Below, one piece after another: positions 23,704 to 34,900 of a stretch of 64,000 bases of DNA. The stretch spans positions 2,493,451 through 2,557,450 of the forward strand of contig BCHH01000002.1 in NCBI GenBank assembly GCA_001599595.1, written 5' to 3'. Source of the stretch: Beverwykella pulmonaria. Lineage: Eukaryota; Ascomycota; Dothideomycetes; Pleosporales; Melanommataceae. The notes under the pieces were generated by a model that ran no database searches, was not told the origin of the DNA, and saw only the letters and a list, made by a program, of their open reading frames with translations. Position 1 is the first letter of the stretch; every line of letters starts with the position of its first letter. The translations under genes were made by a program, and so were the position numbers.

Positions 23704-24599
23704 GGCACTACTACTAAACATTTAATAGATAGTCAAGCTGTAATGTCTATTTTATATATTACACTTTTTTGCGCGAAATTCTTAGCTCGTGAGCAATGTG
23801 TTCTCTTGTCTTCCGGCGCTGCTTAACATCATCAGTAGCATGGCGAATTAGGAGGTGTCGAATAAGTGTACTGAGTACAGGCTTTTCTACCCTTAGATTC
23901 CGTAGGAGCATCTGGCGAGTGAAGGCACCTTGAAACTGTCTGCCGAGGTGTCACGTATATCACGTGTTCTACTATGTCACGTGTATCACGTATGTCACGT
24001 GTCTCACATGACATACCATCTGTCCTATTCTAGCTAGCTCACCCTTCATGGGTATATATAGTCGTCGTGCGAGCAGTCAGCTCTTCACGGCTTTCTCACT
24101 CTTTATACACACTCTCCATCAGACAGTTGACTTCCGCCTCTACTCGTGACACGAGGGACTCCTAGCTGGCAGATGATTGCCCCTTATTGCCATCCAAGTT
24201 CTCCTAATGTTTGGATTCTGGCGCGCCCATTTACGAAAGGCGGTAATGTGGCCTTTTTGGTGGCATGGTAGGTAGATGACTGCAGTTGAAAAAAATAGGT
24301 TGACTCTGTGCTAGAGCCTTATACAATCGTAAGCATTTTATTCTAAAAGGCTCACGCTACTACGATGCACGGGTCTTATTCATAAGACACTACCCATTCA
24401 TTCATGAGAGGGGGTGTACCTGGCATCAGACGCTTCCAGCATTACATGGCTATATAAGCGTAAAACTAGTAAACTATATGCTCCTCGGTTTTCGCATTAT
24501 ATAAATGGTCTATACTGGGGCGCCCCGTGTCTATATCTTCAGCATCTGAGAGCGCTGTTTATAAAGACCTCCTTACTACATTATACACTGAAATAAACA
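23704..24599. other. gene-free stretch with a TCACGT cluster
   Basis: About 900 bases downstream of the laccase. At 23,951-24,000 five TCACGT/CACGTG boxes follow one another within 50 bases, then a TATATATA-like stretch at about 24,053. This looks like a promoter or an LTR U3 region but no transcript can be attached to it. The rest shows nothing recognisable. Confidence 0.4.
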
Positions 24600-25120
24600 T
24601 GCTGGGCCCAAAATAGCGGTCGCATGCGGTATGGAGCTTAGAGTAGAAGACTTTGCAACATCCATGCATACTGCGTCATCTGACGGCCACGGACACCCAA
24701 CCGCAGGCTTGAAGCTAGCAACCTGGAATCTGTTAACAACATGAAGCACTTCATCCGAAAGCTTTACCGCCTGGTTCTGCGCAGTCGAGAACGTAGATAG
24801 GTATACAATCTCCGCTAATGGTAGATGGGTCTTGAATACCTCGCGAACGGTTAAGGTTCCACTTAGGTCACTAAATATCGCTGTGAGATTTGAACGGACT
24901 CAGGTGTGAGGCTAACTGCTTGATGGGCCATTCGAAAAGTTTCTTCGAAATTCTCTATCTGTCCCGTGCGTTTATATCAGCTTTCGAGCCTTTCTCCTAG
25001 ACTATCATGTAGATTGCAAGATCTAAATGATTCTCAGGTGTAAGCTCAACTGCTTGGCGGGCTAATCAAATAGATTCTTCGAGATCCTTCCATCTTCTCT
25101 TCCCAGGACACCGGTCACGT
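24600..25120 (-). pseudogene. relic of a TPR-CHAT domain protein
   Basis: On the minus strand two decayed tetratricopeptide units are visible (LARQAVELTPEN, then in a shifted frame MAHQAVSLTPES), as in fungal TPR arrays with the repeated A-x-Q-A-V-x-L-T-P core. After a gap with stops comes a readable CHAT-domain segment: EIVYLSTFSTAQNQ, LSDEVLHVVNRFQVASFKPA and GCPWPSDD. CHAT domains are caspase/separase-like. The usual Cys in L-S-A-C-x-T-A is Phe here. Several stops and frame changes and the loss of most of the gene make this a pseudogene. Confidence 0.6.
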
Positions 25121-25938
25121 GGATATGCCACTGTACACACACACCCTCATACCCTCTTACCATCACCCTGCTTACCTGTTGAGGTTTTGTGTTTAAGGCT
25201 GTCTATTTAGAAGGATCACCTAGCTTAAGGTTTAACTTGGTTCTGTGATCAGTACATGTTGGGAGACAGAACCCGCGCTGATAAATGTGCCTGGCCAAAA
25301 GCTCAGTGCTGGTCTGACTGTGACTTAGCCAGATACCTGTTTTAGTTTCCGCTCCGGATCCCCGTTCTGATGCGCGAGTTTTGGAGCTCGAACCTCGTTA
25401 CAGGACTCAAGCGCCATGTAGTTCGGTGACACCGCGCTTCCGAGACCACTGGCCACTCACTAACACACTAGTAATAGTTATCTCCACGGAGCCGCCTTAT
25501 CCGCAACTAATCTGCCTAAGGTAGCTTAAGCGTACCTTCATGAAATGTTTAAGATATGCGCGATTTCTTGACGGCTGGGCTTGATAGAATAAAGCGATAT
25601 GCCGAGAAAGCTGAATAATTTGCCTATTGTAGCACTATATGCATGATGCCTATCAGGATATGTCCACGTGATGGAGGTTGAGTGAAAGCGGCTCCAGCCA
25701 AGCGTAGCCAAGGTCTAATCTGGCCTGGTTTATGGCAAGTTAGGAAGGTTATGTGCGGGGCAGAAAAGAGGGTAATGGTTAAATAAGGTGAAACAGTGGC
25801 ACAGAATCCAGAGAGACAACTGTGACGAAGATATTAACATCCCAGATATTGGCTCATTACCTTAATGAGAGGCTCAGCGAGCCCATAAGCAGATCAGTGG
25901 AAGAAGAGATGCATATGTAAGTAGGGTGAAAGATAATA
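25121..25938. other. intergenic, no gene seen
   Basis: About 800 bases up to the second MITE copy. No ORF of note and no recognised repeat; it may contain more of the decayed TPR gene's 5' part, but the frame cannot be followed. Confidence 0.35.
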
Positions 25939-26339
25939 CGGTGGAGGAAAGGATGTGATATAGAAAATCACAAGGGTAGAAGGCGACTCGCAGCCATGCA
26001 ATATCCGAAGCAGCAATGCACTGAAGGAGGGAGAGAATCAAGGTGGAGGTTTGGCAGTAGACTGCTGCAATTTCGTTGTATCTAGCTACCAAACAAAATG
26101 AAAGCGACGTATAATGAAAAACAGAAGAAACATTCGTGATCTCGTTGGGGTTCGATTGTTGATTGTTGTTTGTTCCGCTCCGATGACTGCTCTGATTAAT
26201 AATGAATGATCGATGGGTGTGGTGTTCGGATGCCCATATATATACCGCGTTGATTGATGACGAAGCAAGCAGCTGACAGAGAAACCAAGACCCGTGCCTG
26301 AGGTGGATTTAAGCAAAGTAGATCTTCGCTACGGCGCAA
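25939..26339 (+). mobile_element. TA-inserting MITE, copy 2 (401 bp)
   Basis: Flanked by TA at 25937-25938 and 26340-26341. It shares with copy 1 the left end (GTGGAG-AAAGG), the ggcgactcgcagccatgc block, the cgttgtatctagctaccaaa block, a tatatataccgcgttga block, a gcaagcagctgaca block and the right end (cgctacggcgca). It is a full-length copy and has small indels relative to copy 1, for example four bases missing near the left tip. Confidence 0.85.
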
Positions 26340-26686
26340 TAAGAGAGAGTATGAAGAATTGTATTGTATGTGTGTATGTATATCTGTATATGAGATATGT
26401 AATTGAGATATATATATGACGAATTGGTTAGTCAGTGGCATATCCACGTGACGATATCGTGTCCTAGCTTACAGTATATTTCAAAGACAGAGGGTTCTTC
26501 CACTAGAATAACAAATATTTGCCAGGATTTTCAAGACGAAATCAATGCCCTGAAAAGAGAAACCCATAAAACAAGAATTCTAGAAGGAATGCTTATAATG
26601 GAACTTTACGGTCCTTAAAGTATGAACGGAACATTCCATACCGATTGAAATCTGAAATTGTCCATCACAGCTTTCCAACTCCCCCA
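26340..26686. other. short intergenic spacer
   Basis: About 350 bases between the MITE and the stop codon of the next gene. It begins with a low-complexity tgtgtatgtatatct-type run. A 71-codon ORF crosses it without recognisable features. Confidence 0.3.
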
Positions 26687-28655
26687 TTATCCCATCTTAG
26701 GTGTCTCTGATTGTTCGACAACAGTACGGGCCGGCTGATTCGCCGGCAGATACAACGAGGTCTTAAGCAATGTCTTCCCTTGGGTGATTGGGATTGATTC
26801 AGGGTCGCTATGCCACATTCCTTCGCCCGCTCCAACATAGGCCATGCGTTGAAGTTGCAAACTATCATCCAGCAGCCACTGCAATCGTCGATCTTCCCCC
26901 TTGTGGATCCAGCGCTGGACCCACCCTGTGGCCGTGCCTATTACAAAGCTCACCCAGATGAAAAACGTGGATAAAGCAAGAATAATCGCGATTCCGAGGA
27001 CGCTAAAATTTTGAAACTGGCCAATACTTCGGATGATCTGCTTATTGCATAAATCTGATACAAAGTCATTCTGCGGACTGGTCCCAGGCTTGGTGTAAAG
27101 AACATCAGGATACGATCGGAGCGGACCCGTGGCAATATCAACTATTGCTTGCTGTAATCTGGCCAGCGAGGTATCAAACCATCCCTGGACTTCGGTGATC
27201 CATTGTGTATCGGAAAGAGCTTGCTGGGAGGTTTGATAGACAGACTCGCTAGCCTGTAGCGCAGCAGCCCCACGTGGATCTACAACGAAGTATATGTTGT
27301 TATAATAAATTGCATTCCAGATATATCGCATGGTAGCATCCTGTTGTGGATTGAGGTGAAGCACTTTTGCCGAACCTATTAGGGTTGTCAATCCAGACAG
27401 ATCTGAGCATTGCGACGTGGACGGTATACAGAATTGGTGCTGATCTGCACATCCAAGAATAGCAACTGGATTGTCCGGTAAGTAAACCACTTTGCCCTGA
27501 CCTCCTTGAATGGGAAGTGTTTTTGTAGCCTTGAAGATCGGGTCCTTATTAGGAATCTCATATTGCAAGGAATTTGCCGTTATAAAGAAAATAGTGATAT
27601 CTGTGGCATTTGGTTGTATGGATTGAATATCTGGGACCCAGGTGACTTCGATGTCCGGCGAGAAGGCTCTGTGAATCCATATCAGCATTGGACACAAATA
27701 AGAATTAAGCGGCTAGGACATACGATATCTGATACCCGATTTTATCAGAAATAGTACGGTCATTATAACTGAAGGTCAAACCATCGTTGCGCTGTGGGTT
27801 TTGTCCAAGAGAGTAGTTGTAGATGTTTCCTGAAGGATCATTGCCTTTACTTAAGAATCTGGTTGCGTTTATTGGAGCGCAGGTAGTGAGTCGGCGGTAC
27901 GCGATTCTATGCGCTTTGCGCGCATTCAAGCCGAGGTGGGAATGCGAGTCAATATATCCCGTGTCCATTTGGTATACACTGGAAGGTGAGGGAAAACAGA
28001 GTTCAGGTGAGGAAAATGGACACTTTGCATCCTTCGTCTCATTCCAGGGTATTCGCCTCGCCATGTACGTATTACATTGTGTCGAGGTCGTAGTACTCAG
28101 CCCGTAGCAGGCACGGCTGTAGGTCGCCGCAGCCAGAGCGTCGACCGTAAGCTTTGTCCGAAAACCTCCTTGGTGAAATGGATCACCCTCAGCAGGCTTC
28201 CAATAACTGCAGTTGGTGCTAACGATGAGTGTTTCGTTGCCAGAACCCCTGGCGACTTCGGCTGTCAACACGCTGGCCGCATTGAAGGCACCTAGGATGG
28301 ACAGAGCAAGGGCAATCAACGGCAGTGAGCGTAGAAAGGGCCTCTTCGCTGTATTCCTCCAGCGAAACGCTATCTTTGCCAATGAAATTGCAGCACTCAT
28401 GGGAGCGCCGGAATTACGGAGGATCGCCTGTTGCTGAATATGCATACCATCGTACTCTTTCCGGTTTGCTATTTCCTGATGGACAAGGAAGGCGATGATA
28501 AGCCAGAACCGTGCCCCCGCAATAGCAACGTAAAGAGTGAGAAAGGATATGAGGAAATGTCCACTGCTGGAGGTTAGGGTTATCGTCTTTCCGAAGGCAG
28601 CATGATGCGACCAGTTGATCCACCCTCCTGTATGAATATCGTCGTTGGAGAACAT
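26687..28655 (-). CDS. fungal integral membrane protein of unknown function
   Basis: Two exons on the minus strand, 28655-27724 and 27668-26687, joined by a 55-bp intron (donor gtatgt, acceptor ttcacag) in frame; 637 residues. Near the N-terminus there are two hydrophobic segments (around FLISFLTLYVAIAGARFWLI and LPLIALALSILGAFNAASVL). A roughly 350-residue Cys-, Asn- and Ser-rich region follows, with several N-x-S/T sites, which is presumably extracellular. A third strong membrane segment lies near the C-terminus (LGIAIILALSTFFIWVSFVI) and a basic cytoplasmic tail follows. This layout is familiar from uncharacterised multigene families in Pezizomycotina; I know of no assigned function. The ORF is uninterrupted apart from the intron, so it is probably an active gene. 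Confidence 0.75.
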
Positions 28656-30190
28656 GGGATCTTAATCCGTAAAATGTAAATAATGAAGCAAGTTATGAGA
28701 TTTTCTTGAGATAGCATCTCAGGTTCACTGGGGAGAATATAAACAGAGTGTAAAATTCAGGTAGGCTGCCACATAATCATGTAATTGTGTCTGTGCTTTA
28801 CAGAGGATAAAAAAGTATGAACCCCATGACCACATATTATCAATCAATCGCCGATTCTTTGATCTACAACGGGTTGTTTGCAGTTGGGCAATCCATAGAC
28901 CCAATAGATTGGTGAAGGCCACCGAGCTGAAAGGACGTATGCGGCCCAATGTTGTGGCTTGTCTAGGCCCTTGGGTTCCAGTGGCTTGCTCAAGCCATCT
29001 GGCAATTACGACCTCAATCTTATTGACCGGTCTCCGGTCAGTAGCATTATTATTGTCTTACTGTTGGTGTGTGGTTTCTGACCCTGGCCATTCCTCCCCA
29101 GCCAGAAATTACATGGTTGCTCAGCGCAATCTCGTGAGACTAAAGGGCGCACCCATTCAGGTGGCACTATGAAGCAGAGCCAGTTATGAATGCTCCGTTT
29201 TACTGCAGCTGAGGGCGGTATGATAGAACCGCATTCGTAGCATGGGGCGTATAACAATGGCAAAGAGGCCCCAAATTCCATTTAACATGTGATCTGGTCA
29301 GCCAATAGATAAGGAATAGTCCTGCAAGTCGAAAAAAATTGCATACCATTGGACCTCTGATGAAATTGATATGGAATTTAAGGCTCCGCTCTGTCATATA
29401 TTTTAACGGACCTACTGTTGACCCTAGCGTACGGACCGAACGGGCCTGTGCGCATTACCATGCATTGGTGCATCTTGAGTGACAGCTATCAGTGACGGCA
29501 GCAATACGTGTCCAGCCATCGCCCATCTGTAGAAGCAGGGCGAACGAGGCAATAATTTCACCTCGTGGTCAGCCCGGAGGATTAAGCTGGAGCACCTGAG
29601 AACGCCTTGCATAAGCCCAGTTGGGGGGGGGGGGGGTTCCTATTGACAGCTCATGGATGCATCCACAGACTCGGAAGCTAGTTTACTGGTCCCATTCCGC
29701 TTGCGGCTGACCAGCAGTGCAGAAATCCAAAAGCTTCGCGACTCCCGATTCGTTCACTTAAAATTGGTAGCCCCCAAAAGGCCATAGCTTTGTGAGGGAC
29801 TAGGTGAGTGAATGCTTTCGGTTTAGAACACACAGTTCAATTCACAGACCTCGACCGGACATTCAGGGCTGGAAAGGACTTCCATAACTTTTCTTATGTC
29901 TAGTTATGAATAAACCTTGGTATCCTCCTTGATTCAAAATGCCTCACAGAGAAGTTAACTGAAAAAGGAGACTTGATTAGCCAATACGACATTATGTGAT
30001 GAGTTTATGGGCAAGCCTTAGTGAAAATAATAAAATTATCACTTCTTGCATGTCTTCTTGCAGCTAACTACTCCCTAACCCTTCAAAATTGCAGGAAGTA
30101 AAGCAAAAGCCTTCTATTACATTCCACCGCTATTATCTTTACCGAAAAACTGATGAAGGTGCCTGTCAGTCTACTCTTCTTCTCAAGCAG
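28656..30190. other. intergenic, no gene seen; 14-base G run
   Basis: About 1.5 kb between the membrane-protein start and the fasciclin gene stop. ORFs are short and unconvincing. A run of 14 G lies at 29,623-29,636, a likely site of length polymorphism or sequencing error. Confidence 0.4.
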
Positions 30191-31652
30191 CTAGAAAATA
30201 CTGGTTGAGGAAACGAGAAGAGCAATAACAATTGCAATTGTCGGAATATTGAACCCGGGAGCAGAGGCTGTGAGTGTTCCCGTGTACACCTATCAGAGCA
30301 AAGTTAGTGTCCTTATTTTGGGCTTACTACTTAGAAACTAGCCGTGAGAAATTAAAATGAAAAGGACAGCTTACATTATCAATATAATGAATCACCCCAT
30401 TCTTTATCATCACATCTGAGTTAACAATGGTTGCGTTGTTAACAGAGAAAGAGCCGTCAGCATTGGAAGTGATTTTGACGGAGTCCCCTGCGCTAGTTGT
30501 ATAAAATCCGGCCTTAAGGCTTGATGAGGTAGCGAGGGTATTAGGGAGAACATAGCGCTTCAAAGAGGTTGCATCCAAAGTCTGCCCTTGCAGAACGGAG
30601 TCGAGAGGAACAAAGATAGTAATCTTGGGAGTCTTAGACAGAGAATCCAGTGTTCCTGCTCGGCTGAGGGCATTGGCAAATGCCGTACCATTTGTTTGCT
30701 CAAGGCTTGATGCGAGATCACCAAAAAGGGTGAAAAAGCTATTTTACATGTAAGTTATAGTTTTGGGAAGCGGAAGTGATTTCAATTACCTGTCAGCCTT
30801 TCGTACGGCACCATTACTGTATGGCGCGGCACTCACTGATGCCTTAGTTTGCTTCCCAAATCCAGAGGAGAGAAAAAGAGTTGGGCCGCTTAGCTGACGG
30901 CGAAAATAGGGCGAGTACGGAGAAATCGACCGTTTAGTGGGAGGTTTGTCCCGGATAGCTACTGGTATATTAGCTGCTGTTGGAGCGGGCGGTGCTGAAC
31001 TTGAAGTTGGTGGCGGCGGATTAGGCAACGGTAGCAATGTGTTGCTTGGCGGTGACACTGAATTTGAAGGCGGTTGTAATGGCGTCTGCGAAAACTCTGC
31101 TGGGCTTGAAGTTGACAGTGCTGAACTGGTAGTCGACAGTGCTGAGCTGGTAGTCGATGGCACCGAACTGAAACTCGACAGTACTGAACTTAAGCTCGAT
31201 TGTGTAGAAGTTGAACTCTGCGATAATGACGCCGAAACAGAGGCCGGGGTAAGGTTTATAAAAGCCGGGTCTGTCAAATTGGTGATCAGGTCTATTGGTT
31301 TTGTATTAAGGTCTCCTTGGTTTGACTGATCCGTGAAAAGCAAAGCAATAGCGGCAGCAAAGTCTGGAAGGCTGCGGCGACTAAGGCGATTGGAACGCGA
31401 GGTCAGGGATCCGTTTATGTTGAAAGATTGACGAAACGCGACGACTGCTGCGTTTGAGGGCGCGAACACGGTATATCTTTTGGCGGGGTCCAAATTGGTA
31501 ATAAGGTCAGGAAATTCTGCCAATAATTGGGCGAACCCTTGTGTATCGGGGTCGTTCTGAAGGACAGCGACTAGATCTAGTCCATTGGTACTAGCATTTT
31601 GACAGAGAGCCACTGATGCTGCGAAACTGAAAAAGACAGTTCGGAGCTTCAT
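30191..31652 (-). CDS. fasciclin-domain protein, probably GPI-anchored
   Basis: Three exons on the minus strand: 31652-30790, 30738-30375 and 30289-30191. Introns are 51 bp (gtaatt..aaaatag) and 85 bp (gtaagc..ctgatag); the model keeps frame and gives 441 residues. There is an N-terminal signal peptide (about residues 1-18). The first FAS1 region has YTVFAPSNAAV. A Ser/Thr/Pro-rich segment of about 130 residues resembles a glycosylated stalk. The second FAS1 domain has ITIFVPLDSVL near residue 330 and the NGVIHYIDN ending typical of the fold. A last hydrophobic tail (IPTIAIVIALLVSS) preceded by small residues looks like a GPI-attachment signal. Fasciclin proteins mediate adhesion at the cell surface or wall. 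The splice sites were chosen so that VIHYIDN joins directly to the GPI exon. Confidence 0.85.
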
Positions 31653-32387
31653 CTTAAATGAAGCGGAAGCTGATAGGTGGGCTAAAAATTGAAGCGAGAG
31701 ATGCGGGAATCACTCCGAGGGATAGCGAGGGAATTGGGAAGAAAGACGGATGTCAAAAACTTTGAAGAGTTATGAGGCAGTGGACAGTCGATGAACATTT
31801 TATTCTTCCAAGGAAGCTTTCGGTAGTACCATCAGGGATGTTCTATGGCTTGGCGACTGCAGCTGCACCTGCAGGGCCTCTCAGTAGCGATTAAAAAGGA
31901 AGCCTTCTATTGTCCGCGGAAATGTGACAGGCAGCCTCTAATTCCGCATTGGGTGGTGGAAAATAACAAGGAAAGCAATCATTTCGCAACCCCGGTAGAA
32001 GCCAGTCGTGTCCGTAACCTGGAAACATATGAGGCTGAATCCTTAGGATCAAGCGAACGCGTATCAACAGCGCCGGAAGGAGAATGAACAATTTCCTAAC
32101 GTACCTCTGAAGAGGGGTTGTGGCTCAAGCTCAGGGCACACCGTCTATGATATCTGGTCTTACTATGTTTATCGCTCTTTCCCCTCGTGCAATTGGCTGA
32201 CGATGTAATCACGTCTTCAAACCAAAATCGACTACTCGCGTAGTTTGGTCGTTTCCGGCGTTTTCACTTCAGCATACACGAGCCGCATGCTGCCATGGCC
32301 AGGACACATTGGTGAGCATGAGCGGGCTGTTCCGCCGATTCACGTCGTTTTGTCAGATGATTAGGTATGCTTATTATATACCAATTA
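31653..32387. other. intergenic, no gene seen
   Basis: About 735 bases upstream of the fasciclin gene, up to the Tc1/mariner relic. An 80-codon ORF on the plus strand (31845-32087) lacks recognisable features. Confidence 0.35.
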
Positions 32388-33372
32388 CGTACAAAATTAC
32401 GTTCGTTACAATTTTTTGTGACCACCATCTGCCATAATAACTGCCCAGCACCGCTTCTTCATATCCTTGATGCCTTTTGAGTAGTTCTCAAAGCTGATCC
32501 TGTCCCACTCCTCTCTTAGATATTGACGTGGCTCTGCTTTAATATATGGATACCGTACCTGTATTTGATACTTCGGCAATCAACACACGCTTTTAATAGG
32601 GTTCAAGTCTAGGAAGTTTGCTGGCCACCGCATCTTCTAGATCCCTAGCTCGTGCTATGACCAAGCAGTCGCCTTAGAGGCGTGAACTAACAAGTTATCC
32701 TCCGTCAGAGTAAGTTGCTTTTTCTCTTTGACCTTGTAAACTTCTCAGAATGCTACTACTACATGCAGTATATGCTTGGTATACTGTAGTAGAGCAGAAT
32801 GCGGGCGCGCACTCGCAGGTCACCTAACTCCAGAAAGGGGTCCCAATCCAACATCGGGACAATCCTGATCAAGGTTCAACATTCTTGACCATTCTTACGC
32901 TTATATTCTCATACCTATTTTGGGACACAACAGTCTGTGAGATACTTCTCCTCTGCCTGCCTTGTAACATATACCTCTCTATAGGCTGTACCACCCGTTA
33001 TCTTATTAGACTAACCTATGCCCACACTAACCTATTCTACATTTTAACTAACATAATGAGAGGCTTTTTTATTGCTTTGCATCGGTGATATAACTCCTTA
33101 ATTAACGTACCCCGCAGGCATTGATTCTTAGCTTATTAGCAATCTTCTCGCGGGATTTCCGTGTCTGCTCGAAATTCTCTGTGGGTTAACGTACAAGTAG
33201 GATTCAAAGAGTTGTAGAGAGTAATAGACGGTGACCTTAATGCTTTGTAAGTCTCTAATGTGTTAAAGACAACTAGAGACGGTAAAGGAAGGGATTCTAA
33301 GCTTCTAAAAGATATCCTTTTGTTAAAAGCCTGTGCTGTCAAATTTCCAAAGACTATCGTGTTCCTTGTACG
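32388..33372 (-). mobile_element. decayed Tc1/mariner transposon, 985 bp
   Basis: Flanked by TA on both sides (32386-32387 and 33373-33374) with short inverted ends CGTACAA. The minus strand carries fragments of a Tc1-type transposase. Near 33,110 is a segment resembling the HTH region (TLIKELYHRCKAIKKPL). Near 32,650 come a DNLLVHASKATAW part, comparable to the second catalytic D of the DDE triad with its downstream H, and WPANFLDLNPI, comparable to the W-P-x-x-S-P-D-L-N-P-I motif. The C-terminal part is YLREEWDRISFENYSKGIKDM. Stop codons and frame changes interrupt it, so the copy is dead. Confidence 0.75.
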
Positions 33373-34900
33373 TAAGCTAACGATTTAGTGTTTTTGGCAT
33401 AGTGAAAGAATAATGGAGAATTTCAGTACCTTAAGCTATTAGGAATCCGCTTATGAATAGCGTATCTTCAATTCCGGCCGCTTCTGTGCACGGACCACAT
33501 CACCAAACTCCGGAACAGCCGCTCATGCCCATCCCTTGCATAACTCCATGAATGAAAGAGTAGCGCCGTCTGTGCGTCTTCCATAAAAATCTTCAATTTG
33601 TACAAATTCTATCTGTGCGGTGGCGCGCACCACTCATTCGTTCACGGGAGGAGACTGTACAGGATAGACAGCTCAAACATGCTGAAGCGAACCATTCTGT
33701 CGGGAAAATCTCCAAGCTCAGGCCGTCGAGCTGATGTGGTTGGTGGTGGGTAACTATTGGGGGCGGATGCCCTGCATGCAGCATTCTGGAAACCTAGTCG
33801 ATTTTAGCGAATGTTAGCCTCAGCGGGAGCTAGGACTTGACAAGGCTGCGCTTCGCAAACAAGCTCTCTTGGCACAGAGGACGATACACGTCACAATCCT
33901 CCGAACCCACGCCTCACTGGAGCTCACGTCAAACACTATACGCAGGGTCGATCTAGTAAAGAGACACAAGTAAATACCAGGTGGCTGGAATAGTGCTAAT
34001 AAACCCCTTGGCAACTTTGGTTGTTCTAGGCAAACCCTACAAAGGACTAACCTTGGTGAACCATTTATTACTAATATCGAAGGCTGTCAAGCCCGGTGCC
34101 AGCAACAGGAAATGTCATGCTAAATTTGCAGTAATCGGTGAACATGCAGTAGCTGCTAATTCGCTCGTGCAGCAGCCGTGCAGCGTTTCAGTCAGCTCCG
34201 CGCGCCACGCAAGCCATGGCTGGCTAAGCTGGAGAGTCCCGACACGCCAACCGTATGGCCCTGTCCCCTCCCACTTTTGGCGTTGCTCAGATGCATGCCC
34301 TCTTTGTTTCGGTAATAAAAGGCGGCCCCGGCTACTTCGGTAGCCAACAACTCACCGGGGGAAAAAAAGCAGAAAGCGGTGTGGGGGCCGATACAACCTC
34401 AACCTGAGGGTACTGAGCCATACATGTTCTCTCGTGGCTTTATTGCATGGTATTTTCCACAGTAGAGGCATTTTTCCTGATTCGCTAAGCCCTACCTTCG
34501 TCCCGGACTTGGTATGCTAGCCCGCCAGGAGTTGCTATGCCTCGGCGCCTCATGTATCACTAACATTTGCGTACCAATCTGTTGCGGTTCTGATAGACAC
34601 CTGACCATGGACGACTGCCTACCCTTGGTCAGCTTTCTCTGTGAGGCTCTTTCTATGAAAACCTTTGCTACCACAGAAAAGGATTAAGGATGCTGGGCTG
34701 AGAGCCTTGGTTACTCTATCCATTTTTGTACTCGCGCACCCACAGATTCTAAACTTCTGCTTCTGAAATCCTATTCTACATCTCAAGCAACGCAAAACCT
34801 GAAAGGTTAACCAAGATCTTTTCGAAAAACCGCACAAAACAAGTCTAGAGACGAGTCCCCACCCACTCACTAATCGACAACGGCAGAGTCCTTCTTCTAC
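33373..34900. other. intergenic, no gene seen
   Basis: About 1.5 kb between the transposon relic and the next gene. ORFs up to 120 codons on both strands have no recognisable domain. The distal part probably holds the promoter of the gene at 34,901. Confidence 0.4.

Noticed and set aside
30937..31329. Gly/Val/Glu-rich 130-codon ORF on the plus strand
   Set aside because: Antisense of the Ser/Thr/Pro-rich stalk of the fasciclin protein; its composition is a mirror of that low-complexity stretch.
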